Source: an uncultured Saprospiraceae bacterium (GTDB lineage: Bacteria; Bacteroidota; Bacteroidia; Chitinophagales; Saprospiraceae). Taken from it: a stretch of DNA of 64,000 nucleotides. Numbering within the stretch: position 1 is the first letter of the stretch; the number at the start of each line of letters is the position of its first letter. Below, piece by piece: positions 17,106 through 26,574 of the stretch. The stretch covers positions 1 to 64,000 of the forward strand of contig CALJVJ010000036.1 in NCBI GenBank assembly GCA_937974625.1. The letters run 5' to 3'. The translations under genes and the position numbers were made by a program. The notes under the pieces are model-generated. The model saw nothing but the letters and a program-made list of their open reading frames with translations, was not told where the DNA came from and ran no database searches.

Positions 17106-17645
17106 CTTTTTAAGGAGTTAGGATATAAAATCAGTTTTTGCATCAAATTATTATTTTTAACAACCTGCTTATTATTGATTTTGAGATTTAAGATATGTCA
17201 AAATCTTAGAAGATTTGACATATCTTAAATCCCAAAATTTTAATAGACTTTATAAGCAAACCTTACTTTCTTCCTACTCTATCCTACTAAAAATGAATAT
17301 TACAGCCCTTCAACGCTGCACGACGAAAACTGCAAAATGATTATAGTAGGGTATAGTAAGCCCTACTCCTTTCATTTATGCAAAAAAAATTCAATTAGGT
17401 TAAAAAAAATAAAACCTAATTGGGTATTTTATGAATATGTCGTATATTCACATATCTTATTTTTTCTCTCCTCTCAATAATACATTACGAGCAAACATTA
17501 CTTCTGCATAGTAATATTCCTTATACCATTCCTAGTATAGGTGTCAACGAAGTTGGGTTCGTTACACAAATAGACTATGCCAATACATGGCTATTTCAAA
17601 AACTAGCTTGAATAAATACCCTTATCAAGCCTTTAACCTCAAAAA
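17106..17645. other. Non-coding gap with palindrome and hairpins
   Basis: This 540-base gap separates the SDR from the first metalloprotease on the same strand. It contains the long palindrome at 17178-17238, a small hairpin gtaggg/ccctac (17346-17366) and an A-rich hairpin caattaggt/acctaattg (17392-17422) that could act as terminators. I see no gene and no clean TAnnTTTG promoter for the metalloprotease. Confidence 0.5.
17178..17238. repeat. Long near-perfect palindrome
   Basis: The left arm (17178-17207) and right arm (about 17210-17238) are reverse complements over about 29 bases, with one mismatch and one extra A, and almost no loop. It lies about 75 bases past the SDR stop codon and may terminate transcription, but it is far longer than a normal terminator stem. 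Confidence 0.75.
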
Positions 17646-20600
17646 ATGAAAAAAAATCAAACGCTTTCAATCAACTTCTTCTCTTTAAATTTAAAGCAAC
17701 TCCGTATTGCTTTTTTATCAATGAGTATGTTATGCACTATAAATATTTATGCGCAGCAATTTCTCTTTGAAGAAACAGTCAACAACATTGATTTTTCTAC
17801 AGAAGAAACACAATTACAACAGTCTTTTAATGCAACGAGTATCCGTTTTGCTAATTTCAATGGTATTACTGGCACACCAGATTTAGTCATAAAATTGTCT
17901 AGTGACATTTCCCATAAAGTTAGCTATCTCCGAACCGAAACTTTTACAAATGGCTCAGAAGCATGGGTGGGAAAAATAGCAGGGCAACCATTTAGTTCTG
18001 TCGTTTTTTCAAAAGCCAAAGGAGTATGGTATGGAAGAATTCAAGATGAGAATGGAAAAATATTCATGGTCTTTTCTACGGACCAACAAGGTGTCTATAG
18101 TATTATTGAGTTAGGCGATTCCTTAATGGCAGAAGGCGATGACCAAGTGTTAGTATCAGGTGGTCTAAAAAATAACGATGCCACTAGCAGAAATATGATG
18201 AGTGTTTGTGATGCAGGAAGTACCTGTACAGACGTTGTTGTAGATTTATTAATCCTTTACACAGATGATGTCAGGCTTAATAATGGAGGTACCGCTTCGG
18301 TAGAAGCATACATAGCAGGTGTGGTTGCTGACTTAAACCTAGTGAATACTAATAGTGGGGTAACCCATTCTTTTAACTTGAAACATACGGAAGAAGTCAA
18401 TTATGCTGAATCGGGCAGTTCTAATACGGATTTAAATAGACTTGCTGGAACAACGGATGGTTTTATGGATAATGCACATACACTAAGAGATGGGCATGGT
18501 GCGGATTTGGTAGGATTATTAGTAGAAGATGGAGGTGGTTTTTGTGGCTTAGGCCAACTTCCCGTTTCTGGGAGTAGCGAAAATTACGTATCAACTACCG
18601 CCTTTACAATCACACAATATGGATGTGCAGGAGGTAATCGTTCCTTCGCTCATGAAGTGGGGCATAATATGGGTCTTCGACATGATAGATATGTTGATGA
18701 CAACAATACACCTTGTGCTGAAAGTCATGGGTATGTGAATCAAGCTGCTTTTGTAGCAAGTGCTCCCACTGAAAAACGATGGAGAACGGTCATGGCTTAT
18801 AATAATGATTGTGCCGACAATGGAGGTTTCAATTGTATTCGTATAGGATATTGGTCAAACCCTTCCAATACACTTACTTCTGACCCAATGGGTGTCACTG
18901 CCTCTGGCTCAGAAGCAAATTCTACTTATGTACTGAATAGAGCTGCTTGTTTGGTTTCCAATTATAGAACTGCTCCTATTGAAAACCCTGTAGCTGGCTC
19001 CATTACCTGTGCAGGAGACAATCCCACTTTTGATGTTACTATTACAGCAACTGGAGGCTCTGGTAATTATAATGTGTACAATAGTACCTCAGTCTTCGAT
19101 GGTACGACCTTAGTAGGCTCAGTTACAGGAGCTGCAACTACAGGAACAGCAGTAATCCCTGTTACCATTCCAGGGCCAACCATCACCCAAGGAGCTACTT
19201 TAACCGTAAGACAAGCAGCGCCAGCTCCAAGCTCAAATATCACTTTTAGCGTACTATTGCCTAATTGTAATTGTACGAATAGCCCAGCGACAACTGAATT
19301 AACAGAAGATTTTAGTTTTGCTGATTTTGGTGGCTGTTGTTCAGGTGCTTTACCTTCAGGATATAGTAAGTCTCAAAACGCTGGCAATGGTTTCTTAACT
19401 GGTGATCAGTATAGTACAGGGGGAGAGTTGTACAAATGGGACAATACCACTGATGCATGGTTATTCACTAAACCAGTTACGCTGACAGAAGGGGTAAAAT
19501 ACACTTTTAGTTTAGACTACAGAAAACTATTTTCTACCTCTACCACCGAAACGGTCACTATAAAGTATGGAACTGCTCAATCTGAAGCATCAATGGTTCA
19601 TACCATAGGAAGTGCAACAGGATTTACGACTACTTACCAACCGACTTCCCATGATTTTACGCCGACTACATCTGGTGTTTATCACATAGGAATAAATGCA
19701 ACAAGCTCTTCAACAGGCGCTTATACCAATTTTGACAAATTCCTTTTAGAAGGTTCTTGTATCTGTCCTGATGGAAATATGATTGATGATGCCGCTACTA
19801 TTTGTACAGGAACCTTAGCCTCAGAAATCTCAACCTGGCAAACAGCAGTTACTACTGATGCTAATAATATGGTATCAATTGCAAGTAGTGTCACAGGATC
19901 TGCTGTTGTGTACTCCACAGTACTTATCGATGGAGCTGTGACTATGCCAAATGGAAATACTGCCAATGGTGTACATAGTGGTGGAGATAATTGTGCATCA
20001 GAGACACAAACTACTTATGCCTATCTATTATGTTATGGAATAGATGAGAACGTAGGCGGCGGAGATGATAGTTATTTACTATTAGGTACACATACTTTAA
20101 CTGTCAATCCTGATGTGCAAGCACCTTCAGAAAATGTAAATGACTGTATCAATACGATAGCTGTTGCTTGCTCCGGAGATACTTTTACAGGCGTGAGTAC
20201 CCCAACTGGTGGCGCAGCAATTAGTAAATGGAATGCGAGTACTGGTGTTTATACGGCCCTAGATGGAGACCCCGCAGGCACCATAACCATTAAAATAGAA
20301 AGTGGTGTGAGTGGTTCTGATTGTGAAAAAGAATTTATAATCACGACCCCTGCATGTGGGGAACAAGCCTGCCCACCAACCTTAGACGTAACGGCAGTTG
20401 CTGACGGTCAAGTTTATCAAGCAGCCAATACCCTAACATCATCAATTGTCATTCCTTCGAATAATACCGTGACTTTTTTAGCAGGGCAATCTATTACTTT
20501 AGGTGTCGGTTTTGAGGCGGCCCCAACTACTGGCTTTACATTTACAGCAGCAATCGCTAACTGTGCCCCACCACAAACACTACAAGCCCCCGCAGTAGCT

Positions 20601-20882
20601 AGAAATAACAATTTGGCTGAGCAAACAGATTTATCTATATACCCGAATCCTGCGAGAGAGACAGTGACCATTGATTATCAATTGGGCGCAGTATCTACGG
20701 CAAGTATTGGTTTGTATAACTTAACAGGAAAAAAAGTAACGGATATTCTACCAATGCAATCACAAGCAGAAGGAAAATATCAACAACAACTTAACCTGAC
20801 CAATCTACAAGCAGGTATGTACTTTGTATTATTACAAACAGAGACCGAACAGATTTCTAAGAAATTAATTTTAGTTCGGTAA
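17646..20882 (+). CDS. T9SS-exported reprolysin-like metalloprotease
   Basis: A 1078-residue secreted zinc protease. Signal peptide about 20-38 (ends NIYAQQ). Residues 40-190 form a propeptide-like region. The metzincin motif HEVGHNMGLRHD gives zinc ligands H336, H340 and H346 and catalytic E337. A downstream Met-turn candidate (VMAYN) follows. Residues about 575-715 look like a beta-sandwich domain. Residues about 909-975 (CPPTLDVTAV... LGVGFEA) form a coathanger-like module shared with the second protease. The last 84 residues (995-1078, SIYPNPARETVTIDY to KLILVR) are a type A T9SS sorting domain. It is likely released or surface-bound and degrades protein. It sits between the intact SDR and its decayed copy. 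Confidence 0.92.
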   Translation: MKKNQTLSINFFSLNLKQLRIAFLSMSMLCTINIYAQQFLFEETVNNIDFSTEETQLQQSFNATSIRFANFNGITGTPDLVIKLSSDISHKVSYLRTETFTNGSEAWVGKIAGQPFSSVVFSKAKGVWYGRIQDENGKIFMVFSTDQQGVYSIIELGDSLMAEGDDQVLVSGGLKNNDATSRNMMSVCDAGSTCTDVVVDLLILYTDDVRLNNGGTASVEAYIAGVVADLNLVNTNSGVTHSFNLKHTEEVNYAESGSSNTDLNRLAGTTDGFMDNAHTLRDGHGADLVGLLVEDGGGFCGLGQLPVSGSSENYVSTTAFTITQYGCAGGNRSFAHEVGHNMGLRHDRYVDDNNTPCAESHGYVNQAAFVASAPTEKRWRTVMAYNNDCADNGGFNCIRIGYWSNPSNTLTSDPMGVTASGSEANSTYVLNRAACLVSNYRTAPIENPVAGSITCAGDNPTFDVTITATGGSGNYNVYNSTSVFDGTTLVGSVTGAATTGTAVIPVTIPGPTITQGATLTVRQAAPAPSSNITFSVLLPNCNCTNSPATTELTEDFSFADFGGCCSGALPSGYSKSQNAGNGFLTGDQYSTGGELYKWDNTTDAWLFTKPVTLTEGVKYTFSLDYRKLFSTSTTETVTIKYGTAQSEASMVHTIGSATGFTTTYQPTSHDFTPTTSGVYHIGINATSSSTGAYTNFDKFLLEGSCICPDGNMIDDAATICTGTLASEISTWQTAVTTDANNMVSIASSVTGSAVVYSTVLIDGAVTMPNGNTANGVHSGGDNCASETQTTYAYLLCYGIDENVGGGDDSYLLLGTHTLTVNPDVQAPSENVNDCINTIAVACSGDTFTGVSTPTGGAAISKWNASTGVYTALDGDPAGTITIKIESGVSGSDCEKEFIITTPACGEQACPPTLDVTAVADGQVYQAANTLTSSIVIPSNNTVTFLAGQSITLGVGFEAAPTTGFTFTAAIANCAPPQTLQAPAVARNNNLAEQTDLSIYPNPARETVTIDYQLGAVSTASIGLYNLTGKKVTDILPMQSQAEGKYQQQLNLTNLQAGMYFVLLQTETEQISKKLILVR

Positions 20883-20907
20883 TAAATTATCAATAAAATA
20901 GAAAACT

Positions 20908-20944
20908 AAAAAAGCAGGTCTTTCAATTAAAGTCCTGCTTTTTT
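20908..20944 (+). terminator. Terminator of the first metalloprotease
   Basis: An 11-base stem, aaaaaagcagg (20908-20918) with cctgctttttt (20934-20944), begins 26 bases past the stop codon. The T-run closes the right arm. Confidence 0.9.
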
Positions 20945-21027
20945 AGTTCAACAATATTCCTACCTTTAATTATTTGGTATTTATTTTCTTCTTAAAAATT
21001 ATCCTTTATTCTATTTTTTAAAATTAG

Positions 21028-21230
21028 AGTATGTCTTTATTTACGATAATGTTTATAAGCACAAAGATGCTGGCATATATCCTACTTTTGAAAAAAAGTT
21101 GAGAAATATTTCATTACGCAGCTATGGCCAGCCTAATGATATAGCCAATGCTATTGTTTGGCTCTGTGCGGAGGAGACTGGCTTTATTACGGGGCATAGT
21201 ATGCCCGTAGATGGCGGAATGAAGGCATAG
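21028..21230 (+). pseudogene. 3' remnant of an SDR gene, copy of the one at 16353-17105
   Basis: Read in one frame, 21081-21230 gives PTFEKKLRNISLRSYGQPND, then IANAIVWLCAEETGFITGHS and MPVDGGMKA with a stop. This matches the C-terminus of the intact SDR (PSFEKKLLRNIPLRRYGQPK...MPVDGGMTA) apart from one deleted codon and a few substitutions. An exact 38-base match is shared (21153-21190 with 17028-17065). Upstream of 21081 the similarity fades into a degenerate VF...KD pattern, and no start codon, nucleotide-binding motif or catalytic triad remains. It is a decayed end piece, not a functional gene. Its place between two proteases that share C-terminal modules suggests an ancestral duplication of an SDR-protease unit. 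Confidence 0.9.
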
Positions 21231-21643
21231 TATTTGCAATAGGAATAGTTATCAGTATTATAAATAATTACTCCTTTATTACACAGGAACTAAGAAAAAT
21301 CTCCTATTTCTACTTAAAAGTTCCCATCCTCCTTAACTCATCCCCTTTAAAATACTAAAAAACACCATCTAAAGGCGTTTTTATTTACACAATAGCCAGC
21401 ATTTCACTTAATGCATTATAAATTATTCATATATTTGATAAAACATTCCCTCTTTTGGTTTTTAATACCCTTTCCCTAACATAATCCATTTATTAACAAC
21501 AATAGTTATAGAGGTGAAATCATTATTGAACTATCTCTAAAACTATGATTAGTTACAAAATAATAATAGACCAAACAAATAATATTTTTTAACCCCGCTT
21601 GATATTCTAAATCAAGCTATTATTAAAATCCAAACTATTTTTC

Positions 21644-24600
21644 ATGAAACCCAAACACTTAAAAAGCATCGATTTTAATCCTTTAGTAGGATTAAAATCC
21701 TACAAAAACTTTGCTTTATTATTTCTTATTAATTTCATATTTTTTTCCTTCAATCAGGAAGCATTCAGTCAAATAGTAAACTCAGATTTACCAGAAACGG
21801 AAACTCATGAATCTACTGCCAAAGGCGATATACGCCAAGTAGATTTAATTTTAGATGACTCAGAGGAGTCACAAAGCGTTACAGTAAAAGTAGTTGATGG
21901 CCTCGTTTTTTTGGATGGAGATATGCTATTAGGGACGGAAGCAGAAGTATTTGGTAGCGCTGCTATTTATAATGTTGCTGCCAACGTATGGCCTAATTCT
22001 ACGATGCCTTATACCATAAAGGCAGGATATACTCAAGCAGAAGAGGATATGATTTCTTATGCTATTAATCATGTCAGTGAAAATAGTAACCTTTGTTTAA
22101 AGCCTAGAACCACAGAAGCTAACTATGTAGAGTTTAATAAGGACAATGGTGGATGTTTTTCTTCGGTTGGAATGACCGGAGGTAAGCAAATTATTAATGT
22201 CTCTATTAATTGTGGTATAGGCGCAACCATTCACGAAATTTTACATGCTGCAGGACATTGGCACGAACAATCCCGAGCAGATAGAGACACCTACGTGTCC
22301 ATTGATTTGTCTCAAGTACCTACAGGTAATCAACATAATTTTAATAAATATTCAACAGGAGCAGATATAGGTGCCTATGATTATGGTTCAATAATGCATT
22401 ATAATGAGACTGCTTTTACAACGGATGGCAGCAATTCCATTACTGTAATAAAGCCACCAGGTACAAATAATACAGATATTGGGCAGCGGTTAAATATGAG
22501 TGCAGGGGATATTGCGGCTATCAATCAAGTATATACTAGTACCCCATCCTGCACTCCAGTAACAGGATTGCCTTCAAATCTGCGCATAGACGATAAAGGA
22601 AGTATTTCTGTTGACCCAACAACAGGAATGGTAACTATCACAGGAGTAGTTATTAAAAATATTGGCAATGCTGCATCTGCGGCTACATCACTTTACTTGG
22701 TTAGAAGCAACGGAAGCAATATTGTTTTTAATCCAATAAGTATTCCAGTACTAGCAGCAGATGCTACCCAGAATATCGCTACTATAAGTTATAATGCTTC
22801 TGTATTATCTAATGGTGTATACGGGTTTGGTTTATGGATAGACCCTTTCAATAGTAGCGGAGATGGTAATTCATCAGATAATGTTCATTTATGGACCTTT
22901 CCAACCTTGACCCTTCCTTTGTGTGCTATTCCAACTCCTTCATTAGGGACAATAACTCAACCAACGACCTGTATAAGTACAGATGGAAGCATACAATTGA
23001 CAGGATTAATCGCAAATACTGGTTATGATTTATACTATCAGAAAAATAATGTTAGTATACTAGCAACGCCTATCACTACCGACGGTTCTGGAAATTATCT
23101 AATTTCAGGTTTAACAATTGGCGATTATACAGGCATTAATGTTGATTTAACAGGTTGTATCTCCGCAAATTTATCTCAAACCCTTTCCAGTCCTGATATC
23201 GTTCCAACCTTTAGTTTAGGAACTATTACCAATCCTACTACTTGTGGTTTTGGAAATGGTAGTATACAATTGACAGGACTTGATGCTTCCACAAATTATG
23301 ATTTGAATTATGTAAGAGATGGAGTGGCATATGGGCCCTTTGCTTTTTCTTCTGATGCCAGTGGAAATTATACCGCATCTGGTATGTTAGCAGGAGCTTA
23401 TACCGATATAACTGTTACTTTAGGTATTTGTCCTTCGCTGGGCATCTCAACTACGCTCACCCCTAATTACACACCACCTTCAACACCAAATTGTGAAAAT
23501 ACTACCTCAAGTACAGGGTTGAATAACTATTATGGGGGCTTAACTAGCATAAAAATAGGTACAGAAACAAGGACTTCAGGCCCTACAACTGAAGACCAAT
23601 CAACTTATGGAGGAAACGGTTTTATTGACTTCACTAATGATTGTACTAAAAACTTTGCCTTAACAGAGGGAGCAACTTATACCTATGAATTGACTACTTT
23701 TTATAATAATCACAATATAAAAGCTTGGATTGATTACAACAATAACGATGACTTTGATGCAGGTGAATTAATTTTTAACGCAAATACTATTGGTACCTAT
23801 AATTCTGGAAATAATATGGCTTCAGGGTCTTTTACTGTTCCCACTTCAACGGTAAATGATACGCATCTAAAATTAAGAGTCCTTTGTGAGTTGGGCAATG
23901 TTACCAATGCCTGTTATAATCCTACTTATGGTCAATCTGAAAATTATCCAGTTTTCATAGAAAGTTTGGCATCCTGCCCAACTGCAAGCGTTATTAGTGG
24001 AGATGCGACCATTTGCAAAGGCGAAAGTACAAATTTAAGCGTAGCAATAACCGATGGCGTTAGTCCTTATACCGTAGTTTATAGTGATGGCAGTAGTAAT
24101 ACAACAATCAATGGTTATACTACTGGCAGCAATATTCCTGTTTCACCTATGTCGACGACGACTTATACTTTAGTCTCAGTGACCGATGCTAACAGTTGCA
24201 CAGGGGTTGGAAATTCAGGCTCCGCAGTAGTTACCGTCAATGAAGGAAGTACCGCAGCAGTTATGAGTGGTACCGCTTCTATTTGTAATGGCGAAAGCAC
24301 AAATATTTCGGTCGCAATAACGGGTGGTACGAGCCCCTATACGTTGGTCTACACTACAATAGCCGGCACTACCACTATCAATAGTTATACTTCGGGAACT
24401 GCAATTGCTGTGAGTCCTTCTGCTGATTCTACTTATACTATCGTATCTGTGACCGATGCCAATGGTTGTGTTGGTGTAAATAATTCTGGCAGTGCCGTTA
24501 TTACTGTTAATGAAGGAAGTACCGCAGCAGTTATGAGTGGTACCACTACTATTTGTAATGGCGAAAGTACTGATATTTCAGTCGCAATAACAGGTGGTAC

Positions 24601-25852
24601 GAGTCCCTATACATTGGTCTACACTACAATAGCCGGCACTACCACTATCAATAGTTATACTTCGGGAACTGCAATTGCTGTGAGTCCTTCTGCTGATTCT
24701 ACTTATACTATCGCTTCAGTAACCGATGCCAATGGATGCCTAGGTGTAAATAACTCAGGCAATGCCGTTATTACCGTTAATGAAGGTAGTACTGCAGCAG
24801 TAATGAGTGGCACAGCTACTATTTGTAATGGCGAAAGTACCGATATTTCGGTTGCAATAACAGGCGGTACTAGTCCATACACTTTGGTCTATCATACAAT
24901 AGCTGGCGCTACGACTATAACTAGTTATACTTCAGGAACTGCAATTGCTGTTAGTCCTCCTATTGATTCTAGTTATTCTATAGTATCTGTGACCGATACC
25001 AATGGCTGCCTAGGTATAAGTAATTCAGGAAATGCGGCTATCACCGTTAATTCGGGTAGTACGGCAGCAACAATGAGTGGCACAGCCACCATAACAAGTG
25101 GCAACAGCACACCAATAGCTGTAGCAATTACAGGAGGTAGTGGCCCTTATTCGCTAGTGTACAGTGATGGTAGTACAAATACAACTATAGGAAGTTACGC
25201 CTCAGGAACACCAATCTCTGTCTCTCCTACTGTCAATACCACTTATACCATTGTTTCTGTAACAGATTCAAATGGTTGTCCAGGAGTAGGAAATACAGGA
25301 AGTGCAGTCATTACGGTCAATGCACCACCTAGCTGTCCAAATACCCTTAATGTGACAGCCGTCGCTCATAATCAAACTTATGCAGCTGCAAATACCCTAA
25401 CTTCCTCGATTGTCATTCCGCCTACGAATACCGTGACTTTCAATGCAGGGCAATCTATCACTTTAGGGGTCGGTTTTCATGCAGCACCGACTTCAACGCA
25501 TACTTTCACAGCAGCAATTTCAAGTTGTGCGGTATTCCAAGCGCCAGCGGTCGCTAGAAATAATAACTTGTCAGAAGATTTAGCCGAACAAACGGGTTTA
25601 ACCTTATATCCTAATCCTGCCAGAGATTATCTGACCATTGATTATCAATTGGATAAGTTTTCTACTGCTAGCATTGGATTATATGACATGACGGGTAAAA
25701 GGGTAATAGATATTGTACCTGCGCAATCTCAAGCAAAAGGAAAATATCAACATCAACTTAACCTAAATGAATTACCAGAAGGTATGTATTTTGTGTTGCT
25801 ACAAACAGAGCACGAACAAATTTCGCAGAAATTGATTGTCGTTCGGCAATAA
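21644..25852 (+). CDS. T9SS-exported astacin-like metalloprotease with tandem Ig-like repeats
   Basis: A 1402-residue secreted zinc protease. Signal sequence about 24-43 (ends AFSQ). The astacin motif HEILHAAGHWHEQSR gives ligands H197, H201 and H207 and catalytic E198; the Met-turn SIMHYNE is near 249. Residues about 308-425 resemble a CARDB-like sheet domain. Residues about 617-776 fit a GEVED domain (KAWIDYNNNDDFD). Residues about 776-1226 are five 90-residue Ig-like repeats (270 bases each). A coathanger-like module starts near 1230, and the last 84 residues (YPNPARDYLTIDY to KLIVVRQ) are a type A T9SS sorting domain. Its catalytic family differs from the first protease, but the last ~170 residues are clearly related. 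It probably attacks extracellular protein. Confidence 0.92.
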   Translation: MKPKHLKSIDFNPLVGLKSYKNFALLFLINFIFFSFNQEAFSQIVNSDLPETETHESTAKGDIRQVDLILDDSEESQSVTVKVVDGLVFLDGDMLLGTEAEVFGSAAIYNVAANVWPNSTMPYTIKAGYTQAEEDMISYAINHVSENSNLCLKPRTTEANYVEFNKDNGGCFSSVGMTGGKQIINVSINCGIGATIHEILHAAGHWHEQSRADRDTYVSIDLSQVPTGNQHNFNKYSTGADIGAYDYGSIMHYNETAFTTDGSNSITVIKPPGTNNTDIGQRLNMSAGDIAAINQVYTSTPSCTPVTGLPSNLRIDDKGSISVDPTTGMVTITGVVIKNIGNAASAATSLYLVRSNGSNIVFNPISIPVLAADATQNIATISYNASVLSNGVYGFGLWIDPFNSSGDGNSSDNVHLWTFPTLTLPLCAIPTPSLGTITQPTTCISTDGSIQLTGLIANTGYDLYYQKNNVSILATPITTDGSGNYLISGLTIGDYTGINVDLTGCISANLSQTLSSPDIVPTFSLGTITNPTTCGFGNGSIQLTGLDASTNYDLNYVRDGVAYGPFAFSSDASGNYTASGMLAGAYTDITVTLGICPSLGISTTLTPNYTPPSTPNCENTTSSTGLNNYYGGLTSIKIGTETRTSGPTTEDQSTYGGNGFIDFTNDCTKNFALTEGATYTYELTTFYNNHNIKAWIDYNNNDDFDAGELIFNANTIGTYNSGNNMASGSFTVPTSTVNDTHLKLRVLCELGNVTNACYNPTYGQSENYPVFIESLASCPTASVISGDATICKGESTNLSVAITDGVSPYTVVYSDGSSNTTINGYTTGSNIPVSPMSTTTYTLVSVTDANSCTGVGNSGSAVVTVNEGSTAAVMSGTASICNGESTNISVAITGGTSPYTLVYTTIAGTTTINSYTSGTAIAVSPSADSTYTIVSVTDANGCVGVNNSGSAVITVNEGSTAAVMSGTTTICNGESTDISVAITGGTSPYTLVYTTIAGTTTINSYTSGTAIAVSPSADSTYTIASVTDANGCLGVNNSGNAVITVNEGSTAAVMSGTATICNGESTDISVAITGGTSPYTLVYHTIAGATTITSYTSGTAIAVSPPIDSSYSIVSVTDTNGCLGISNSGNAAITVNSGSTAATMSGTATITSGNSTPIAVAITGGSGPYSLVYSDGSTNTTIGSYASGTPISVSPTVNTTYTIVSVTDSNGCPGVGNTGSAVITVNAPPSCPNTLNVTAVAHNQTYAAANTLTSSIVIPPTNTVTFNAGQSITLGVGFHAAPTSTHTFTAAISSCAVFQAPAVARNNNLSEDLAEQTGLTLYPNPARDYLTIDYQLDKFSTASIGLYDMTGKRVIDIVPAQSQAKGKYQHQLNLNELPEGMYFVLLQTEHEQISQKLIVVRQ
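23971..25320 (+). repeat. Five tandem 270-base repeats inside the astacin-like gene
   Basis: Units begin at about 23971, 24241, 24511, 24781 and 25051, exactly 270 bases (90 codons) apart. Units 2 and 3 are nearly identical, with a long exact block across the middle; unit 4 is close and units 1 and 5 are more diverged. Each encodes the pattern MSGTATICNGEST...ITGGTSPYTLVY...SVTDANGC. Recent unequal exchange or gene conversion is likely, and copy number may vary between strains. Confidence 0.92.
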
Positions 25853-25924
25853 AGTATAAATAGACATTGAAGTTGTTTAAAGTTATTCTAATGATCTGCT
25901 TGCAAAACCATAAACAACTTCATT

Positions 25925-25963
25925 AAAAAAGCGTGTATCAGTAGTAACCGATACACGCTTTTT
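25925..25963. terminator. Bidirectional terminator
   Basis: The stem aaaaaagcgtgtatc (25925-25939) pairs with gatacacgcttttt (25950-25963). It lies between the convergent astacin-like and YkvA-like genes. Confidence 0.92.
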
Positions 25964-25980
25964 AAATTATAAAATCAAGC

Positions 25981-26370
25981 TTAAAGTTGTTCATCTACAT
26001 CCCGCAATTCATCCTCATCATAATCGCCAAACCACTTCGTCAACTGCGTTCGAGCATTCTTTTTGACTTCATCGTTAACATAGCAAGCAATAGTCACTAA
26101 ACCAAAACTGAGCATACCAATATCATCTGTATAACCAATAATCGGCGTTAAATCTGGAATGGCATCAATGGGTGCTATAAAATAGCCTAGTACACCAAAT
26201 ATAACCCGTTTAGCCCATGCAGGCGTATCTTTTCGCTTATAAGCATAAAAGAGTAACAAGGCAGAATAAACAACCTTTAGGCCAGCCTGTTGAGCATAGG
26301 CTTTGATTTTACTCCACATCTTTGCCTCCGAAAAACGATTTTTATATTTTTCTATTAACTTTTTCATCAT
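25981..26370 (-). CDS. YkvA-like DUF1232 membrane protein
   Basis: A 129-residue protein. The core AKRVIFGVLGYFIAPIDAIPDLTPIIGYTDDIGML (about 53-87) is the DUF1232 signature (GYFiaPiDaIPDfiP..GytDD). Two hydrophobic segments, around 30-45 and 53-70, suggest membrane association. The C-terminus is acidic. The function of the family is not established. A second ATG directly follows the first, so the protein may be one residue shorter. Confidence 0.88.
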   Translation of the reverse strand: MMKKLIEKYKNRFSEAKMWSKIKAYAQQAGLKVVYSALLLFYAYKRKDTPAWAKRVIFGVLGYFIAPIDAIPDLTPIIGYTDDIGMLSFGLVTIACYVNDEVKKNARTQLTKWFGDYDEDELRDVDEQL

Positions 26371-26574
26371 TCAAATTTTATTGCATGTTAGTTGGACTAA
26401 AGAAATCCCACCTACAACTAAAACGCATGAATATTAGATTTAGTTTTTCAATCGTAATATACTGTCATTTCAAAAAAAAGCCCTATTAATTAGATTAATG
26501 CTTCATAAAGTTAGACTTTTGAAGGAGCTTTAAGTAACTAAGTATCGACCAATTCCTTCTAAAAATCAGTTCTA

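Larger units (their letters stand above)
20883..21643. other. Gap holding a terminator and an SDR remnant
   Basis: This 761-base region between the two metalloproteases starts with the terminator at 20908-20944 and contains the SDR pseudogene piece at 21028-21230. The remaining 400 bases before the second protease are AT-rich. A TATATTTG box (21430-21437) lies about 200 bases before the ATG, but no TTTG sits at the right distance upstream. Confidence 0.55.

Noticed and set aside
23971-25320. Possible CRISPR-like array from regular spacing
   Set aside because: The 270-base units are in-frame protein repeats of a T9SS protease, with no short repeat/spacer pattern.
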